A DNA stretch of 8,044 nucleotides from Verrucomicrobia subdivision 3 bacterium UBA7542 (lineage in GTDB: Bacteria; Verrucomicrobiota; Verrucomicrobiia; Limisphaerales; UBA11358). Every line of letters starts with the position of its first letter. Positions within the stretch are counted from its first letter, which is position 1. Location of the stretch: contig DLMG01000182.1 of assembly GCA_002479245.1 (NCBI GenBank), positions 1 to 8,044 of the forward strand. The letters run 5' to 3'. Below the pieces are notes generated by a model. The model did no database searches. It was not told the DNA's origin and was given only the letters and a program-made list of their open reading frames with translations. The position numbers and the translations under genes are program-made. Shown piece by piece: positions 5,577 to 8,044 of this stretch.

Positions 5577-7379
5577 ATGAGTGAGTCCACGTTGCGCACA
5601 GATGGGTCGTTGGAAGCCCAACCGCGCATGGGCGTGCGCAATTTGCACAACTTCATCTATTGCCCGCGGCTGTTTTATTTCCAGTGGGTCGAAAACATTT
5701 TTCAGGAGAACGCGGACACGGTGGCAGGCAGCCATGTCCATCGCAACGTGGATGCACCGTCCAAGCTGGATGATCCCAAGGAACTTGGTCTGCCGGAGGG
5801 CGCGAAGCTCCGCAGCCTGCGGCTGGAAAGCGAATCACTCGGCCTAATCGGCGTGGTGGATATTGTTGAAGGCGGGCCGGAGGGCGCGGAAATTATTGAC
5901 TACAAACGCGGTTCGGCCCGGCGTGATGCCGAGGGCGACCGTGTGGCCAAGGAACCGGACGCCATGCAGGTGGCCGCGCATGCCCTGCTCTTGCGCGAGC
6001 ACGGCGTCAATGCGGTTCGCGGTGCAATTTATTACGCGGCGGACAAGCGGCGCGTGCCGGTGGAGTTCAGTGAGGAATTATTTACCAAAGTTCGCAAGGC
6101 TATCGAGGAAGCCCGAGCGGTGGCGGCCAGCGGTCATTGCCCACCGCCGCTCAAAAATGATGCGCGTTGTCTTTATTGTTCCGCGTATCCGATTTGTCTG
6201 CCAAACGAATCGCTTTGGTGGTCTAAACGGCGCAAATCAACCGAGCCGGAAGGCCAGCTTCAATTTGGTTTCACTGGGCAATCGCAAGATTCCGTCCGCG
6301 ACCGGATTCTTGAGGCGCTGGATTTTGCCGCTGAATCCACGGACAAGGAACCGACGTTGCAACCGCCCCGGCCCGGCGGTGATGATGGCGAGGTGCTGGT
6401 GGTGCAAACGCCCGGCGCGCAAATCGGCCAGCGTGGCGATGAATTAATTGTCAGCGTCAAAGGCGAGGACGCCCGCAAAATTCCTGGCCAGCAGGTACGG
6501 GCGATTTATTGCTACGGCGCGGTGCAGATAACAGCCCAAGCGGTTTCTACGTGCCTGGAGCTGGGCATTGATGTCGCCTACTTTTCGCCGGCTGGACGGT
6601 TTCTTGGAATGTTGGGTGGATTGCCGGCCAGCGGCGTGGACGCGCGACGCGGGCAGTATCGGCTGTTTGAATTGCCGGGCGTGCGGCTGCAACTCGCCCG
6701 CGAAGTCATCCGCGCCAAAATCCACAATCAGCGCGTCATGCTCATGCGCAACGGCGACGTGCCGGACCGCGTGACGAGTTTAATGGCGAACTTCCGCGAT
6801 TCCACGGAGTCAGCACGCGACCTGACGGTGTTGCTGGGCATCGAAGGCAGCGCGGCGGCGCTTTATTTCGAGCAATTCGAGTCCATGCTCAAACAGCGGG
6901 ACGATTGGAAATTTGACTGGCGCGGGCGAAATCGCCGTCCGCCGCGCGACCCGGTTAATGCCCTGATTTCACTCGGCTATTCAATGCTGGCGAAGGAACT
7001 CACGGGCGTTTGCTATGCGGTGGGGCTTGATCCATTCCTTGGCTTCATGCACCAGCCGCGTTATGGCCGCCCTGCCCTGGCGCTGGATTTGATGGAGGAA
7101 TTTCGCCCGCTCATCGCCGACAGCGTGGCCATCAGCCTCATCAATCGCGGCGAGCTTGGCCCGGAAGATTTTATCCGCAGCGCGAACGGGACTTTCCTGA
7201 ACGACAAAGGCCGAAAGCCATTTTGGGAAGCGTGGTTTCGGCGGCTGGACGCGGAAGTGAGCCACCCGGAATTCAGTTACAAAATGGCGTATCGCCGGAT
7301 GCTGGAAGTCCAGGCGCGGCAGTTGTGGCGTTTTGTCCGCGGCGAAGCACTCGCCTATCACGGATTCGTCACCCGATGA
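5577..7379 (+). CDS. cas4-cas1: Cas4-Cas1 fusion, spacer-acquisition nuclease/integrase
   Basis: One protein joins a Cas4 exonuclease to a Cas1 integrase, as is usual in subtype V-B. The Cas4 half (about 18-210) has C29 in FIYCPRLFYFQW, the RecB-type residues D95 (GVVD), D108 and K110 (IIDYKRG), a Q131 motif (QVAAHALLL, with His where many Cas4 have Tyr), and the trio C198, C201, C207. With C29 these would hold a 4Fe-4S cluster. A variable linker (about 211-270) follows. The Cas1 half (about 271-600) has the beta-rich start (EVLVVQTPGAQIGQRGDEL) and the metal site E423 (GIEGSAAALYF), H492 (GFMHQPRYGRPALAL) and E507 (DLMEEFRPL). All catalytic residues are present, so it should be active. Cas4 is known to trim prespacers and pick those with the right PAM; Cas1 with Cas2 inserts them. 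The ATG at 5577 sits 6 nt after cas12b, implying co-transcription and translational coupling. An inner ATG at residue 18 would still keep the Cas4 fold. No clear SD. Confidence 0.96.
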   Translation: MSESTLRTDGSLEAQPRMGVRNLHNFIYCPRLFYFQWVENIFQENADTVAGSHVHRNVDAPSKLDDPKELGLPEGAKLRSLRLESESLGLIGVVDIVEGGPEGAEIIDYKRGSARRDAEGDRVAKEPDAMQVAAHALLLREHGVNAVRGAIYYAADKRRVPVEFSEELFTKVRKAIEEARAVAASGHCPPPLKNDARCLYCSAYPICLPNESLWWSKRRKSTEPEGQLQFGFTGQSQDSVRDRILEALDFAAESTDKEPTLQPPRPGGDDGEVLVVQTPGAQIGQRGDELIVSVKGEDARKIPGQQVRAIYCYGAVQITAQAVSTCLELGIDVAYFSPAGRFLGMLGGLPASGVDARRGQYRLFELPGVRLQLAREVIRAKIHNQRVMLMRNGDVPDRVTSLMANFRDSTESARDLTVLLGIEGSAAALYFEQFESMLKQRDDWKFDWRGRNRRPPRDPVNALISLGYSMLAKELTGVCYAVGLDPFLGFMHQPRYGRPALALDLMEEFRPLIADSVAISLINRGELGPEDFIRSANGTFLNDKGRKPFWEAWFRRLDAEVSHPEFSYKMAYRRMLEVQARQLWRFVRGEALAYHGFVTR

Positions 7380-7416
7380 CCCTCAACGTTCAACCTTCAA
7401 CTCTCAACCAGCCGGA
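7380..7416 (+). promoter_or_regulatory. CAAC-rich spacer before cas2
   Basis: The 37-nt gap between cas4-cas1 and cas2 is made of CCTCAACGTTCAACC, then TTCAACTCTCAACC, very like the leader of cas12b (1259-1280) and the stretch at 793-812. Only a weak GGA (7414-7416) could act as a ribosome site. It may be a repeated, unstructured leader that helps initiation in place of a Shine-Dalgarno, or simply a mobile intergenic repeat. Confidence 0.4.
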
Positions 7417-7707
7417 ATGAGCCGGATTCGTTACCTCGTCAGCTATGACATCAGCGACCCGAAACGGTTGCGGAAGGTTGCCCGATCCTTGGAAGGTTTT
7501 GGCGTGCGGCTGCAATACTCCGTTTTTGAATGTCCGCTGGACGATTTGCGGCTGGCAAAATTGAAGGCCGAACTTCAGCCATTGCTCAACCACGAAGAGG
7601 ACCAGGTATTATTTGTGTCGCTCGGTTCGAGCACGAACGACGCCAGCCTGATTATTGATGCAATGGGGCTGCCCTACGAAGTCCGTTCGCGAGTGACAAT
7701 TATTTGA
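7417..7707 (+). CDS. cas2: CRISPR-associated protein Cas2
   Basis: A 96-aa protein, the usual Cas2 length. It opens with the first ferredoxin-like strand and conserved Asp (RIRYLVSYDISDPKRLRKV, D11), followed by the helix, then the YSVFECPLDDLRLAKL strand-turn-helix, the QVLFVSLG strand, and a short C-terminal part. Cas2 dimerises and holds two Cas1 dimers in the integration complex; here its partner is the Cas1 half of the gene just upstream. I chose ATG 7417 because MSRIRYLVSYD is the standard start. The frame is open back to an ATG at 7333, but that would add 28 unlike residues overlapping cas4-cas1. The stop is at 7705-7707. No terminator hairpin with a T-run is visible after it, so transcription may run into the region beyond. 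Confidence 0.96.
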   Translation: MSRIRYLVSYDISDPKRLRKVARSLEGFGVRLQYSVFECPLDDLRLAKLKAELQPLLNHEEDQVLFVSLGSSTNDASLIIDAMGLPYEVRSRVTII

Positions 7708-7798
7708 TTTTCAGGCTTGCAACTTTTTCCAGAAGGCGTTGAATAAATCCCGGCGAACTCCGCCACCGACCATCAACCTTCCGCCATTGGGTTGACAT
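7700..7798 (-). CDS. Possible 32-aa ORF or gene remnant convergent with cas2
   Basis: The - strand frame from ATG 7798-7796 to TAA 7702-7700 reads MSTQWRKVDGRWRSSPGFIQ and then an amphipathic helix-like end, RLLEKVASLKIK. Its last 8 bases overlap the end of cas2. The residue mix (two Trp, balanced charge, helix with Leu spacing) looks more like real protein than most shadows, and the frame is open a further 30 codons upstream to ATG 7888. There is no ribosome site and no family I recognise. It may be the tail of a decayed gene, or chance. Confidence 0.22.
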   Translation of the reverse strand: MSTQWRKVDGRWRSSPGFIQRLLEKVASLKIK

Positions 7799-8044
7799 GA
7801 TTTTTGAAATCGCGAACGACTGCGCCTGATCGCGGCGACGCGGCGCGAGTGTGGCAGTGCTGATGCTCGCCCGCAGGGACGCTCGCAATAGGAAGTTGAC
7901 GCGGAAATACAGGTGAATTCTGCAATGCCTACTTACAGTTCCAAACGAATGTCAGGTGAAAAGCCATCGCGCTCGCAATTATGCGGGCGGATAGCTGCGG
8001 CAGAACGAGTTAGGAAGAGGCCACCGCAGTCACCGCGACTTCAG
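7708..8044 (+). other. Post-cas2 non-coding region: candidate tracrRNA/leader zone, no array seen
   Basis: These 337 bases hold no convincing + strand gene and no pair of long direct repeats spaced like a CRISPR array. They do hold clustered short GC-rich elements: CGCCCGCA (7868-7875), CGCTCGCAAT twice (7880-7889 and 7970-7979), and TGCGGGCG (7982-7989). The last pairs with all three (exactly with the first, with one G-U for the others). A perfect TTGACA (7792-7797) lies upstream without a good -10. In V-B loci the tracrRNA and array adjoin the cas genes, so this is where they would be expected, but nothing here proves it. Confidence 0.4.
7970..7989 (+). other. Stem-loop CGCTCGCA-ATTA-TGCGGGCG
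   Basis: An 8-bp stem with one G-U pair and a 4-nt ATTA loop. It is the strongest local hairpin after cas2. It is followed by a second, looser inverted repeat, CTGCGG (7995-8000) with CCGCAG (8024-8029). No T-run follows, so a terminator is unlikely. A part of a tracrRNA, a leader element or a chance GC-rich hairpin are all possible. Confidence 0.4.

Noticed and set aside
7333..7416. Upstream ATG that would make cas2 124 aa
   Set aside because: The 28 extra residues overlap cas4-cas1 and are unlike any Cas2 start. MSRIRYLVSYD at 7417 is the normal N-terminus.
7792..7820. Promoter at TTGACA 7792-7797
   Set aside because: The -35 is perfect, but at 16-18 nt spacing the downstream bases are AACGAC-like and not a -10. 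Kept only as a remark.
7708..8044. CRISPR array after cas2
   Set aside because: I found no repeat of 25-40 bases occurring twice. The longest exact direct repeat noticed is 10 bp. The array must lie outside the window, if present.
1..8044. Insertion sequence, tRNA or rRNA
   Set aside because: No transposase motif, terminal inverted repeats with target duplication, tRNA cloverleaf or rRNA core sequence was seen on either strand.

Overview
This window holds the protein-coding part of a subtype V-B CRISPR-Cas locus. On the + strand, in order, are a large single-protein effector of the Cas12b (C2c1) family (1293-5570, 1425 aa), a fused Cas4-Cas1 adaptation protein (5577-7379, 600 aa) and Cas2 (7417-7707, 96 aa). 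The three genes are tightly packed, with gaps of 6 and 37 nt, and look like one operon. The effector would use a crRNA, and in this subtype also a tracrRNA, to cut DNA with its RuvC nuclease. Cas4-Cas1 and Cas2 would select, trim and insert new spacers. No CRISPR array is visible. The last 337 bases, after cas2, are non-coding or nearly so and contain a small set of GC-rich hairpin and repeat elements. The array and tracrRNA probably lie there or just beyond the right edge.

The left flank (1-1292) is ordinary chromosome plus a complex intergenic region. A partial gene on the - strand (620 to beyond base 1, GTG start) encodes an exported or membrane-anchored protein. Beside it lie short tandem G/C-rich repeats of the kind scattered between genes in Verrucomicrobia and similar genomes (653-791). 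Next come two possible promoters, a run of TCCTG/CAGGA hairpins, a compact stem-loop cluster with two UUCG-type loops (about 983-1067), and the first 30 or so codons of a NYN-domain (PIN-like RNase) gene that is broken by a frameshift just before cas12b.

The organism is a moderately GC-rich bacterium. The intergenic repeats, the 'DGTSLTGDVISYNDNGVVF' type of exported protein, the CAAC-rich leaders without clear Shine-Dalgarno sites and the V-B system with a Cas4-Cas1 fusion together suggest a verrucomicrobium or a relative in the PVC group. This is inference, not proof.

The points most worth following are the size of the effector (about 300 aa longer than Alicyclobacillus Cas12b, with the extra length mappable to particular intervals), the structured RNA-like leader upstream of it, the decayed NYN gene, and the candidate tracrRNA or leader region at the right end.
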